64,000 nt of DNA from Polynucleobacter sp. JS-JIR-5-A7. Its GTDB lineage: Bacteria; Pseudomonadota; Gammaproteobacteria; Burkholderiales; Burkholderiaceae. The stretch is from the NCBI RefSeq assembly GCF_018687935.1, contig NZ_CP061308.1:1234048-1298047 (forward strand). The letters run 5' to 3'. How positions within the stretch are numbered: position 1 is the stretch's first letter; the number at the start of each line of letters is the position of its first letter. Of this stretch, positions 26,584 to 35,410 are shown piece after piece. A program made the translations under genes and the position numbers. The notes below the pieces were generated by a model that searched no databases, had not been told where the DNA came from, and saw only the letters and a list, made by a program, of their open reading frames with translations.

Positions 26584-29500
26584 CTAGCGCAAGCTCGCCA
26601 AAACTTTTTCCAAGCGCTTTAGGGACATTGGGGTCGGTGTTTTGAGCTCCTGGGCATATAAGGCCACCCTGAGCTCCTCTAATTGCCAACGAAAATCAGC
26701 TAAAGCCTGATCTTCACTCATAGCATATGCAGCTGCACCTTTACTTCCCTGAAGGAGTTTTTGCCATGGTCTTGCCACTGATTCCCAGTCTTTTTGACAT
26801 TGAGCATCCCTAGAGGGATTGGCACGCATCTTATCAATGCGCATTGCAATCGCTTTTAAATATCGTGGCAAATGGACTAATTGCGCATAGGGAATGTCAG
26901 CTACAAATTTGGGAAAGATGAGAGCCTGTACTTGTGACTGAATATCAGCATAAGCACTGGATGATGCTGCTTTGGCTTGCGCCATCTTCTTTTGCAAATC
27001 TGCATAAGCTTGCAAAGCTGCCAAAGCATGACGAGAAATCTCTTGGGCAATCAGTGCCAGTCTGGGTTTACCTGCTTGCATTCGGTCGGCAAACTGTTCA
27101 GCATTATTTGGCAGAGGCTCAGTCATGAACGCGCGCTCAATCGCCAGATTAAGTATCTGATCGATCAATCCTTCAACTGATCCAACATTGATAAACAGCA
27201 ATCCGAGCTCGCGAATACCGGGCAACTGTTTTTGCAATGCTTTCAGCGTATCTTTATTACCCAGGGCAAATAGACGACGTAATCCTTGTATATGTTGCTT
27301 TCGAGCCTCCAGCAAATCATCGAATACCTCGAGATCGCAGTATTCGCCACGATCAATCAGCGCCGGATATCCAAATAAAGTTTTATTGCCTTTTTGAATT
27401 TCTAAGGTTTCAGGCAACTCTCCAAACTCCCAGCTACGATAGCCACTCTGCTCGACCTTCCTAGCTCCATCTGGTGGATTGCTTGCTTTGGGCTTAGCGC
27501 TGGCTTGGGACGATGGCTCAATCCCCAGTTCTGCTTGAGCTACTTCCTGAGCAACTGCCTGAAAGGCATCGCGGGCAGTCTGTCCATATTCTGATCGTAA
27601 GCGCGCTAAGTTACGCTCTACTTCTAACTGACGTCCATGCTCATCAATTAAACGAAAGTTCATCGATGAATGTAGTGGTAAGGCCTCGGGTCTGAAATCA
27701 GTTCTTTTGATTTCTAGACCACGCTCTTTGCGAATGTCATCGATGAGTTGATCGAGAAAATCACCCACTCCAAATTGCTGTGCCTCAAGCTTTCGCTCTA
27801 AATACGATTTTGCATAGTCTGGTAATGGCACACAATGACGCCGAATTTTTTGTGGCAAGGTTTTTAGTAAGAGCAGAATTTTTTCCTCGCACATACCGGG
27901 CACTAACCATTCACAACGACGACCATCCACTTGGTTGAGTTGTGCCAAGGGAACTACTAAGGTCACTCCATCTTTGGGGCTACCGGGCTCAAAGTGATAA
28001 GTTAAATTGAGCTCTGCTCCACCGACCTTCATCACTTTGGGATAGCGGTCTACGGTAATCCCTACTGCTTCATGGCGCATGAGGTCAGCTTTTTCTAAGC
28101 GAAGCTGTGTATCGAGGTCAGGAGTCTTTTTGAGATAGGCCCTGAGGTCTTCTCGATTGCAAATGCCTTTAGGGATGCGGGATTCATAAAAGGCAAAGAG
28201 CAAATCGTCATCTACCAAAACATCGGGGCGACGTGAGCGGTGCTCAAGCGCTTCGATTTCTCTAATCAGACGCCGGTTATGCCAAAAAAACCCAAACGTA
28301 CCAGGATATTTTTTCTTAGCGTCTGCTTCAGTCTCGCGTTGCAGTGCTGGCGTATCCATGCGCCCAAACATTTCTTCTTGGACAAGCGCTTGGAGAATAA
28401 ATAATTCACGGGCTTCTGCAAAATTATGTGGCTCATAGCGTACCCGGCGTCCGTGATAAATCGGCAAGCCATACAAGGTGCCACGCTCAAATGCCAATAC
28501 CTCACCTTGGCGGTTATCCCAAAAGGGGTCACTCAAGGATTTAATGAGTCGATGAGCCGCCACTTTTTCCACCCATTGCGGCTCTATCTTGGCAATGGTG
28601 CGAGCATACATGCGAGTGGTCTCTTGCAACTCACCAGCTAAGATCCAAGCACCGGCTTTTTTACCAATGGTCGAACCAGGCCAAATGAAGGGACGAATAC
28701 CTCTAGCCCCAACATAACCACCTGTCTTACTATTACGGTCTTGTGATTTTTCATCTTCCTCTTTTTTAGCCACATAGCCTAATAAGCCAGTAAGTAAAGA
28801 GAGATGAACTTGTTCATAGGTTGCAGCGAGGCTATTGTCTTTCCAGCCCTTTTCGCCGAGCATGGTATGCAACTGACCATGAACATCACGCCATTCACGC
28901 AAGCGACGAGGCGATAGAAATTTACTGCGACACAGATTTTCTAGCTGTCGATTGCTATGTTTATGCTGTAAGGCGTCCTGATACCAATCCCAGAGTTTCA
29001 CAAAACTCAAAAACTCAGAGCGTTCATCTGCAAACTGCAAGTGCGCCTGATCTGCTGCGGCCCCTTGATCCATAGGGCGTTCACGTGGATCTTGTGTAGC
29101 CAAGGCAGAGGCAATGATGGTGACTTCTCTCAACGCATTCCGCTCTTTAGCAGCCAAGAGCATTCTGCCAATACGAGGATCTAGCGGCAAATCAGCTAAC
29201 TGTTTACCAATCTGCGTTAGCTTAAAACTATGATTGACATCCTTACCATCGCCAACTTGAGCATCATCAAACTCTATTGCGCCGAGCTCATCTAGAAGTT
29301 GTACGCCATCAGCAATCGCTCTACCCAATGGCTTATCAATGAATGGAAAGTGTTGAATTTTGGATAAGCGTAGTGAGCTCATCCGCAGCAATACTGCAGC
29401 TAGTGAACTGCGTAAAATTTCAGGATCAGTAAATTTGGGACGACTTTGATAATCCTGCTCGCTATAGAGGCGTACACAGATACCATCTGATACACGACCA

Positions 29501-30633
29501 CAACGCCCCGCTCTCTGATTAGCCGCCGCTTGTGAAATGGGCTCAATCTGCAACTGCTCTACTTTATTACGATAGGAATAGCGCTTCACTCTTGCTAAAC
29601 CACTATCAATCACGTAACGAATGTTAGGAACAGTCAGAGAAGTCTCAGCAACGTTGGTTGTCAAAATAATGCGACGACCATTTCCAGGGCTAAAGACTCT
29701 CTCTTGCTCGGCCACAGATTGACGTGCAAACAAGCTCAGCACTTCTGGATGAAAGCGTTGCTGCAAGACATGGTCTTTACGCAGTGTTTCAGCACAATCT
29801 CGTATCTCACGCTCGCCTGGCAAAAAAACTAAAACGTCTCCTGCGCCTGCAGCACCCTCTCGCCAGACCTTGGTAATTTCTTCGGCGACTGCATCTGGAA
29901 TTTCTTTTGCGGTCTTGGATTCTTTCTTGCCATCAGGTTTTGAATCTGGTTCGAGCGGTGAATATCTTTGCTCTACCGGAAACAACCTGCCGCTCACCTC
30001 AATCACCGGTGCTACTTTGCCATTGGTGGCAAAGTGCTCAGAAAATCGCTGGGCATCAATCGTGGCTGAGGTAATGATGAGTTTAAGATCGGGCCGCTTG
30101 GGCAATAACTGCCGTAAATAGCCTAACAAGAAATCAATATTTAAGCTACGTTCATGTGCCTCATCGATGATGAGCGTGTCATAAGCTTTGAGTTGTGGGT
30201 CGCGCTGCGTCTCGGCCAACAAGATGCCATCTGTCATCAGCTTAATGGAAGCGGTGTTGCTGGTCTTATCAGCAAAGCGCACTTGGTAACCCACATCTTG
30301 ACCAATGGGCGAAGCAAGCTCTTGGGCGATCCGCTTGGCAGTAGCAGTGGCAGCAATCCGGCGTGGCTGGGTATGGCCAATGAGTTTGCCACCGTTGATC
30401 GTGCCACGCCCTAGGTCTAAGCAGATCTTTGGTAGCTGGGTGGTCTTGCCTGAGCCTGTCTCGCCGCACACAATGACCACCTGATGGCTTTGCAAGGCAT
30501 CCTTGATGATCTGACGTTGACCAGAGACCGGCAATTCTTCCGGAAAGCGGATCTCGAGCTTGCGTCCGGTGTTGGAAGCAGGCACAGGCTTGGAGCTGGG
30601 TTTGGGTTTTTGTTGGTTTATAGGCTCTTGCAC
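26584..30633 (-). CDS. hrpA: DEAH-box ATP-dependent RNA helicase HrpA
   Basis: A large (1349-residue) DEAH/RHA helicase. Walker A is CGETGSGKTTQ near residue 55, the DEAH box is IIDEAHERSLN near residue 157, SAT is in IITSATIDAQRF, and motif VI reads NQRAGRCGRV. The helicase-associated and OB-fold domains follow, and then the long HrpA-specific C-terminal region. In E. coli HrpA helps rescue stalled or collided ribosomes. The frame opens with GTG at 30633 and no ATG is close, so a GTG start is likely. Only 17 bases separate it from the divergent argA start. Confidence 0.96.
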   Translation of the reverse strand: MQEPINQQKPKPSSKPVPASNTGRKLEIRFPEELPVSGQRQIIKDALQSHQVVIVCGETGSGKTTQLPKICLDLGRGTINGGKLIGHTQPRRIAATATAKRIAQELASPIGQDVGYQVRFADKTSNTASIKLMTDGILLAETQRDPQLKAYDTLIIDEAHERSLNIDFLLGYLRQLLPKRPDLKLIITSATIDAQRFSEHFATNGKVAPVIEVSGRLFPVEQRYSPLEPDSKPDGKKESKTAKEIPDAVAEEITKVWREGAAGAGDVLVFLPGEREIRDCAETLRKDHVLQQRFHPEVLSLFARQSVAEQERVFSPGNGRRIILTTNVAETSLTVPNIRYVIDSGLARVKRYSYRNKVEQLQIEPISQAAANQRAGRCGRVSDGICVRLYSEQDYQSRPKFTDPEILRSSLAAVLLRMSSLRLSKIQHFPFIDKPLGRAIADGVQLLDELGAIEFDDAQVGDGKDVNHSFKLTQIGKQLADLPLDPRIGRMLLAAKERNALREVTIIASALATQDPRERPMDQGAAADQAHLQFADERSEFLSFVKLWDWYQDALQHKHSNRQLENLCRSKFLSPRRLREWRDVHGQLHTMLGEKGWKDNSLAATYEQVHLSLLTGLLGYVAKKEEDEKSQDRNSKTGGYVGARGIRPFIWPGSTIGKKAGAWILAGELQETTRMYARTIAKIEPQWVEKVAAHRLIKSLSDPFWDNRQGEVLAFERGTLYGLPIYHGRRVRYEPHNFAEARELFILQALVQEEMFGRMDTPALQRETEADAKKKYPGTFGFFWHNRRLIREIEALEHRSRRPDVLVDDDLLFAFYESRIPKGICNREDLRAYLKKTPDLDTQLRLEKADLMRHEAVGITVDRYPKVMKVGGAELNLTYHFEPGSPKDGVTLVVPLAQLNQVDGRRCEWLVPGMCEEKILLLLKTLPQKIRRHCVPLPDYAKSYLERKLEAQQFGVGDFLDQLIDDIRKERGLEIKRTDFRPEALPLHSSMNFRLIDEHGRQLEVERNLARLRSEYGQTARDAFQAVAQEVAQAELGIEPSSQASAKPKASNPPDGARKVEQSGYRSWEFGELPETLEIQKGNKTLFGYPALIDRGEYCDLEVFDDLLEARKQHIQGLRRLFALGNKDTLKALQKQLPGIRELGLLFINVGSVEGLIDQILNLAIERAFMTEPLPNNAEQFADRMQAGKPRLALIAQEISRHALAALQAYADLQKKMAQAKAASSSAYADIQSQVQALIFPKFVADIPYAQLVHLPRYLKAIAMRIDKMRANPSRDAQCQKDWESVARPWQKLLQGSKGAAAYAMSEDQALADFRWQLEELRVALYAQELKTPTPMSLKRLEKVLASLR

Positions 30634-30641
30634 CCTATAAT
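30613..30641 (+). promoter_or_regulatory. Candidate argA promoter giving a near-leaderless transcript
   Basis: TTGGTT (30613-30618), a 17-base spacer and a perfect TATAAT (30636-30641). The -10 box ends only nine bases before the argA ATG at 30651, so transcription would start about 1-4 bases before the start codon. No purine-rich ribosome site is present. The elements overlap the 5' end of hrpA. Confidence 0.6.
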
Positions 30642-30650
30642 TTTCTCACT

Positions 30651-32015
30651 ATGCCGACAAATGCACCAAACCAGGCCTCAACCGCCGAAGAATCTACCTC
30701 CAACTTCCCCTTCGTAGGGTGGTTGCGCGATGTTGCACCCTACATTCACAGCTTCCGCGAAAAGACCTTTGTGATCGCCTTCGCTGGCGAGCTTGTTCAA
30801 GAAATTGGTCTTGAGAATCTCATCGAAGATATTGCGATGTTGCATGCCATGGGTATGCGAATCGTTTTGGTTCACGGCATTCGCCCACAAATTGAAGAGC
30901 AGCTCATGCTGCGCAAGATTAAGAGTAAGTTTGGCAAGAGCGCCATGAATAGCTACCGAATTACTGATGCCGCTGCTCTAGAGTGCGTGAAAGAAGCTGC
31001 CGGAGAATTGCGTCTCGATATTGAAGCGGCATTTAGCCGTGGTTTACCAAACACTCCGATGGCAGGCTCTCGTATCTCTGTTATCTCTGGTAACTTTATT
31101 ACAGCGATGCCAGTGGGCGTTGTCGAAGGGGTTGATTACATCCATACCGGCTTAGTGCGTAAAGTGGATTCCACTTCAATTAAGTTATCACTCGATAGCA
31201 ACAAGATTGTGTTGCTCTCTCCGTTAGGCTTCTCACCTACAGGTCAAGCCTTTAACTTAGCTTACGAAGATGTAGCAGCTTCTACTGCTGCAGCGCTCAA
31301 AGCGGATAAGTTGATTTTCTTAAGTCCATATGAAGGTCTACACGATGCTGAAGGTGATCTGATTACAGAACTCTCCTTGCCTCAGTTGCAAGACTATATG
31401 GTAGAGAACAAAAATCTCGACGTTGGCATGAAGAGTTTGCTCAATATCTCTGGTAGAGCGATTCGTGCCGGGGTGAGTCGGGTTCACTTCTTGCCCTGCA
31501 ACCAGGATGGCGCCTTATTGGAAGAGCTCTTTACCCACGACGGTATTGGCATGATGCTGGCCTCTTCTGATATTGAGAATTTACGCGAAGCCAATCAAGA
31601 TGATGTCGGTGGTATCTTGCAACTCACTATGCCGCTAGAAGAAGAAGGGATCTTGGCTGCCCGCGGTCAAGACGTGATTGAGCGTGACATTCAGCGCTTC
31701 TCAGTGATTGAGCATGACCGCGTACTCTTCGGCTGTGCTGCCCTGTTCCCATTCCCCAATGGTGTTGGTGAATTAGCCTGTCTTGCAGTAGATCCTGATG
31801 TGCAAGGCTCCGGTGATGGCGAGCGTTTGCTAAAACGGGTTGAGATGCGTGCTAAACAAGAAGGCATTAAAAAATTATTTGTTCTGACGACGAGAACAGA
31901 GCATTGGTTTCTGAAGCGGGGCTTTAAAAGGGCCACAGTGGATGACCTGCCAGAAGAAAGAAAACAAATTTATAACTGGGACCGTAAGTCCATGGTTTTA
32001 ACTAAAGATCTATAA
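30651..32015 (+). CDS. argA: Amino-acid N-acetyltransferase (N-acetylglutamate synthase)
   Basis: First enzyme of arginine synthesis, acetylating glutamate with acetyl-CoA. The 454 residues consist of an N-terminal amino-acid-kinase-like domain (FVIAFAGELVQE near residue 45, VLVHGIRPQIEEQL) that binds arginine for feedback control, and a C-terminal GNAT domain with the acetyl-CoA loop VDPDVQGSGDGERLL near residue 385. This two-domain form is the classical ArgA. Translation likely begins on an almost leaderless mRNA. yggX follows after 32 bases. Confidence 0.96.
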   Translation: MPTNAPNQASTAEESTSNFPFVGWLRDVAPYIHSFREKTFVIAFAGELVQEIGLENLIEDIAMLHAMGMRIVLVHGIRPQIEEQLMLRKIKSKFGKSAMNSYRITDAAALECVKEAAGELRLDIEAAFSRGLPNTPMAGSRISVISGNFITAMPVGVVEGVDYIHTGLVRKVDSTSIKLSLDSNKIVLLSPLGFSPTGQAFNLAYEDVAASTAAALKADKLIFLSPYEGLHDAEGDLITELSLPQLQDYMVENKNLDVGMKSLLNISGRAIRAGVSRVHFLPCNQDGALLEELFTHDGIGMMLASSDIENLREANQDDVGGILQLTMPLEEEGILAARGQDVIERDIQRFSVIEHDRVLFGCAALFPFPNGVGELACLAVDPDVQGSGDGERLLKRVEMRAKQEGIKKLFVLTTRTEHWFLKRGFKRATVDDLPEERKQIYNWDRKSMVLTKDL

Positions 32016-32047
32016 GAACAAAGAGATACATAAGAAAGGCACTACAG

Positions 32048-32320
32048 ATGGCACGGATGGTTGAATGCATCAAACTCAATAAAGAGGCAGAAGGCTTGGA
32101 TTTCGCTCCACTTCCTGGTGACTTAGGTAAAAAGATTTGGAATCAAGTTTCTAAAGAAGCTTGGGCTGCTTGGTTAAAGCATCAAACTATGCTCATTAAT
32201 GAAAATCGTCTCAATATGGCAGATCCACGTGCACGCCAGTACCTTTTAAAGCAAGTAGAAAAATACTTCTTTGAAGGTGGTGCAGATATGGCACAAGGCT
32301 ATGTACCGCCTGCCGAATAG
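32048..32320 (+). CDS. yggX: YggX-family Fe(2+)-trafficking / oxidative damage protection protein
   Basis: A 90-residue cytoplasmic protein with the conserved N-terminal Cys in MVECIKLNKEAEGLDF and the typical LPGDLGKKIW and WLKHQTMLINENRLN segments. Homologues protect iron-sulfur enzymes against oxidants. It follows argA closely and probably shares its transcript; a small RNA gene with its own promoter begins just downstream. Confidence 0.96.
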   Translation: MARMVECIKLNKEAEGLDFAPLPGDLGKKIWNQVSKEAWAAWLKHQTMLINENRLNMADPRARQYLLKQVEKYFFEGGADMAQGYVPPAE

Positions 32321-32368
32321 GTATTGCAATACAGCAAAAATAAATTTCTATAAATGCAGTTTCTGTTG

Positions 32369-32397
32369 TTGACACAGTAAAAGTACAGGCATAGGAT
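32369..32397 (+). promoter_or_regulatory. Strong sigma-70 promoter of an intergenic small RNA
   Basis: A consensus -35 TTGACA (32369-32374), an optimal 17-base spacer and a -10 TAGGAT (32392-32397). The best -35/-10 pair I see in the window. No protein-coding gene follows on this strand before the terminator at 32531, so it should drive an RNA starting near 32404. Confidence 0.75.
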
Positions 32398-32403
32398 GTA
32401 ATC

Positions 32404-32560
32404 GTAGTGAGGCAGATATAGTGCCTTGCTGCATTGGCGAAAGCCACTTCAAAATGAGCGCATCTATGCGCTCATAGGCTAAGGAACTAAATACCTTCCG
32501 AGTGCCTGCGCCATGCAAACCATGGCAAACAACCCGATGGGGATGCCCCGTCGGGTTTTT
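32404..32560 (+). ncRNA. Putative small RNA of about 155 nt between yggX and rpiA
   Basis: A predicted untranslated RNA bounded by a near-consensus promoter and a strong terminator. Stem-loops visible in order: GGC-GAAA-GCC near 32438; GAGCGCA-TCTA-TGCGCTC near 32457-32474; AAGG-N9-CCTT inside a weak GGC/GCC closure; GCCATG-CAAAC-CATGGC near 32511-32527; and the terminator. I see no ORF with a ribosome site. A chain of short hairpins does not resemble the long rod of 6S RNA, nor tmRNA, RNase P or SRP RNA, and I cannot assign a known family. The presence of hfq in the window makes an Hfq-dependent regulator possible, but this is inference. Confidence 0.65.
32531..32560 (+). terminator. Rho-independent terminator of the small RNA
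   Basis: The stem AACCCGA(T)GGGG / CCCC(G)TCGGGTT closes a three-base loop and is followed by TTTTTTATTTT on the plus strand. On the minus strand the tail is weaker, but it may also slow transcription leaving rpiA, which ends at 32578. Confidence 0.85.
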
Positions 32561-32577
32561 TATTTTCTCTTTACGGA

Positions 32578-33288
32578 TTAGAGTGCGATGCGGCTAACAC
32601 CAGACGCGTTGCTGACCAGCAAGACATTGGCTTTCTCTTTAGCAAATAAGCCGACCGTAATCACGCCAGCAATTTGATTGATCTGAGACTCCATAGTGAT
32701 GGGATCAGCAATGTGCAAACCAGCGACATCCAAAATCCAAGCGCTGTTATCGGTCACAAAGGGCTTGCTTGGAGTTTGATTGAGGTCAGAGCGAGTATGT
32801 TTAGCTAAGCGCAAAGTCACCTTGCCGCCAAGCTTTTCCAGCTCTCTACTGACAATACCTTTGGCTAGCGGAATGATTTCGACTGGGAGAGCAAAATTAC
32901 CAAGTACCGGAACCTGTTTAGAAGAGTCGCAAATGCAAATAAATTGCTTTGCCATGGAGGCAATAATTTTTTCGCGAGTCAGCGCACCACCCCCACCTTT
33001 AATCATATGGCCAGCAGGATCAATTTCATCGGCACCATCGACATAGGCTGGCAGACTGAGTACATCATTAGGGTCGAGTACCTTAAAACCATGCTTTAGC
33101 AATCGCTCAGTCGTAGCATTGGAGCTAGAAACAGTTCCGGAAAAATGATCCTTATGTGGAGCTAAGGCATCAATAAAGCAATTAGCGGTCGAACCTGTTC
33201 CTACACCCAAGATTTGTCCAGCGGGTAGCTTTAGTACCTCGTCTCGAGCAGCTTCGCCCACCATTTGCTTGAGTTGATCCTGATTCAT
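32578..33288 (-). CDS. rpiA: Ribose-5-phosphate isomerase A
   Basis: Interconverts ribose 5-phosphate and ribulose 5-phosphate in the pentose phosphate pathway. About 236 residues from the ATG at 33288, which has GGTGG upstream; a start at 33303 would add five residues. Motifs: LGVGTGSTANCF for phosphate binding near residue 28, VDGADEIDPAGHMIKGGGGALTREK with the catalytic Asp/Glu/Lys groups, and a conserved C-terminal GVITVGLFA. It is divergent from transaldolase, so two non-oxidative pentose phosphate genes share one short intergenic region. Confidence 0.96.
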   Translation of the reverse strand: MNQDQLKQMVGEAARDEVLKLPAGQILGVGTGSTANCFIDALAPHKDHFSGTVSSSNATTERLLKHGFKVLDPNDVLSLPAYVDGADEIDPAGHMIKGGGGALTREKIIASMAKQFICICDSSKQVPVLGNFALPVEIIPLAKGIVSRELEKLGGKVTLRLAKHTRSDLNQTPSKPFVTDNSAWILDVAGLHIADPITMESQINQIAGVITVGLFAKEKANVLLVSNASGVSRIAL

Positions 33289-33393
33289 ATATCCACCAAA
33301 CACCTTTACTAGAACTGAGTGATTAATCCATCTATCATATGATATTCACAAGAAACGAACCAAAGCAGACCCCTTAAATAGAGCCATCCAGCC

Positions 33394-34371
33394 ATGAATA
33401 GCGCCTCTTCCGCTCCCAGCCAACTCGAGCAACTCAAAAAATTCACTACTGTCGTGGCCGATACGGGCGATTTTGAGCGTATGCAAGTGTTTCAACCTCA
33501 AGATGCCACTACTAACCCCTCCCTCATTCTGAAGGCAGCCCAGCAAAGTAATTACCAGTCTTTGGTGAGTGCGGTGAAGGCAGCTCACCCAAGCTTAAGC
33601 GTTACTGATTTGGTGGATAACATCTTGGTTGCCTTTGGCTTGGAGATTTTAAAAATTGTGCCTGGTCGTGTCTCAACCGAAGTGGATGCGCGTTTATCGT
33701 TTGATACCAAGGCCACAGTTGCTAAAGCAAAACACTTAATTGCCCTATATGAATCTCAGGGCGTTAATCGCAAGCGCATTCTGATCAAGCTCGCTGGAAC
33801 TTGGGAGAGTATTGCTGCTGCTAAACAATTAGAGGCAGATGGCATTCATTGCAATATGACTCTACTCTTCTCGCTGATTCAGGCGGCGGCCTGTGGCGCA
33901 GCCAATGCAAAACTGATTTCACCGTTTGTTGGTCGCATTACGGATTGGCATAAGGCAAAACTCGGAAGCAATTGGAGTGATGCCCACAATGGTGGTGCCA
34001 ATGATCCCGGTGTGACTTCAGTAAAGCGGATTTTTCATTATTACAAGCACTTTGGTATTCCAACCGAGATTATGGGTGCTAGCTTTCGCAATACCAGTCA
34101 AATCCTGGAGCTTGCCGGCTGCGATCTTTTAACGATTAGCCCTGAGTTATTGGCTGAGTTGCGTGCAGGTACTGCCACAGTAAGTAAGAAATTAGATGGT
34201 GCCAATGCTCACGCTGCATTAAGTGCTGAGAATATAAAGCCTCTCAAACTAGATGAATCTAGCTTTAGGCTGCAATTGAATAATGATGCGATGGCAACAG
34301 AAAAACTTGCAGAAGGTATACGCAATTTCTGTATCGATACTGAAAAGCTGGAAGCACTGCTAGCAAAATAA
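33394..34371 (+). CDS. tal: Transaldolase
   Basis: Non-oxidative pentose phosphate enzyme transferring dihydroxyacetone units. The 325 residues match the TalB-type enzyme. Catalytic residues are present: Asp in VADTGDF, Asn in TTNPSLI, Glu in STEVDARLSFD, the Schiff-base Lys in ILIKLAG, Thr in CNMTLLFS and Ser in ISPFVGRI. The segment after the Lys reads AGTWES where AST is more usual; this is not a catalytic position. A perfect 9-bp stem-loop encloses the stop codon. Confidence 0.97.
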   Translation: MNSASSAPSQLEQLKKFTTVVADTGDFERMQVFQPQDATTNPSLILKAAQQSNYQSLVSAVKAAHPSLSVTDLVDNILVAFGLEILKIVPGRVSTEVDARLSFDTKATVAKAKHLIALYESQGVNRKRILIKLAGTWESIAAAKQLEADGIHCNMTLLFSLIQAAACGAANAKLISPFVGRITDWHKAKLGSNWSDAHNGGANDPGVTSVKRIFHYYKHFGIPTEIMGASFRNTSQILELAGCDLLTISPELLAELRAGTATVSKKLDGANAHAALSAENIKPLKLDESSFRLQLNNDAMATEKLAEGIRNFCIDTEKLEALLAK

Positions 34372-34383
34372 TTCGCTAGCAGT
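34356..34383. terminator. Stem-loop enclosing the tal stop codon
   Basis: ACTGCTAGC / GCTAGCAGT form a perfect 9-bp stem around a 10-base loop that contains the tal TAA. A proper T run is missing on both strands, so it may be a weak terminator or an mRNA 3'-end stabiliser between tal and the converging DUF2892 gene. Confidence 0.5.
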
Positions 34384-34402
34384 AGCTTTACATATGTTTA
34401 AT

Positions 34403-34588
34403 TTACTTCTTAGCCGTATTGATACCGACCAAGGTATAAGCCCCGCAATAACCAAAGATCCCTGTTAGCAAGGGGATGATTCCAATCCAAGCCCACGGGC
34501 CAGTGATACCAAAACCTGCTAAACCCATGAGGGTGACGCCAACAGTCATACGCAAAACACGGTCAGTGTGACCAATATTGCATTTCAT
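34403..34588 (-). CDS. Small DUF2892-family membrane protein
   Basis: A 61-residue protein beginning MKCNIGHTDRVLRM and followed by two hydrophobic helices (VTLMGLAGFGITG and WIGIIPLLTGIFGYCGAYTL). This is the DUF2892 / YgaP-membrane-domain pattern. Homologues are found as single small inner membrane proteins or fused to rhodanese domains; the role is unknown. The two Cys (residues 3 and about 48) are typical of the family. It follows rlmB on the same strand. Confidence 0.85.
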   Translation of the reverse strand: MKCNIGHTDRVLRMTVGVTLMGLAGFGITGPWAWIGIIPLLTGIFGYCGAYTLVGINTAKK

Positions 34589-34616
34589 ATAAGCCCCTTT
34601 GTTATTGAATAAACAA

Positions 34617-35384
34617 CTATTTGGCAGCTTTGTTATTTAATTTGGCAAGGCGCTGTCTTAATGCCTCATACAAGCATACGCCACTTGCTACCGAAACATT
34701 CAAACTGGAGACCACACCCTGCATTGGGATACGGACGAGCTCATCGCAGGTTTCTTTTGTAAGACGGCGCATGCCCTCACCTTCAGCACCCATCACGATA
34801 GCAATAGAGCCAGTAAGGTCGATGTCATAGATCGACTTTTGAGCTTCATCATCCGTACCAATCAACCAAACGCCCGCTTCCTGCATCTCTTTCATACTGC
34901 GAACCAGGTTGGTGACAGTAATCACTGGCATGACTTCAGAGGCACCGCTTGATACCTTGCTCACGGTAGCATTTATCGAAGCCGAACGATCTTTCGGAAT
35001 GACTACCGCATCTACCCCTGCACCATCAGCAACACGTAAACAGGCGCCAAAGTTATGGGGATCTGTCACGCCATCGAGCACTAAAAACAATGGTTTAGCT
35101 TGGGTGCCCTCGACATCTTCAATCACTTCGGTAATGGTGCGCGCTATGGTCATTTTTTCAGCTAAAGCAACCACACCCTGATGACGGTCGTGGCCAGTCA
35201 ACTTTTGAAGACGCTCAGCATCTGCTGCATGCAATCGTTCGCCCAAAATCTCTTCAGCTTGCTTCAAAAAATCTCCCATGCGTCGGTCGCGACGACTAGG
35301 ATCGAAGTACACCGACTTTAGGCTATCGGGGTCAACACGCAAACGCGCTTGCACCGCATGAAATCCTACTAATATTTGTTTCAT
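34617..35384 (-). CDS. rlmB: 23S rRNA (guanosine-2'-O)-methyltransferase RlmB
   Basis: A SPOUT-class enzyme that methylates G2251 of 23S rRNA. The 255 residues include an N-terminal L30e-like substrate-binding domain (ILVGFHAVQARL) and a C-terminal knotted SPOUT domain with DGVTDPHNFGACLR, IVMGAEGEGMRRL and SLNVSVASGVCLYEALRQ. It lies 26 bases downstream of rnr, a conserved rnr-rlmB pairing also seen in E. coli. Confidence 0.96.
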   Translation of the reverse strand: MKQILVGFHAVQARLRVDPDSLKSVYFDPSRRDRRMGDFLKQAEEILGERLHAADAERLQKLTGHDRHQGVVALAEKMTIARTITEVIEDVEGTQAKPLFLVLDGVTDPHNFGACLRVADGAGVDAVVIPKDRSASINATVSKVSSGASEVMPVITVTNLVRSMKEMQEAGVWLIGTDDEAQKSIYDIDLTGSIAIVMGAEGEGMRRLTKETCDELVRIPMQGVVSSLNVSVASGVCLYEALRQRLAKLNNKAAK

Positions 35385-35410
35385 CTCTGTGCTTGTTCTT
35401 TATATGCTGA

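Noticed and set aside
32404..32560. 6S RNA as identity of the intergenic RNA
   Set aside because: 6S RNA folds as one long rod with paired ends and a central bubble. Here I found only a 5-bp possible end pairing and a chain of local hairpins, so I left the family open.
32511..32580. 22-codon ORF starting in the last hairpin of the small RNA and running through the terminator
   Set aside because: No ribosome site, and translation would cross the terminator hairpin; most likely chance.
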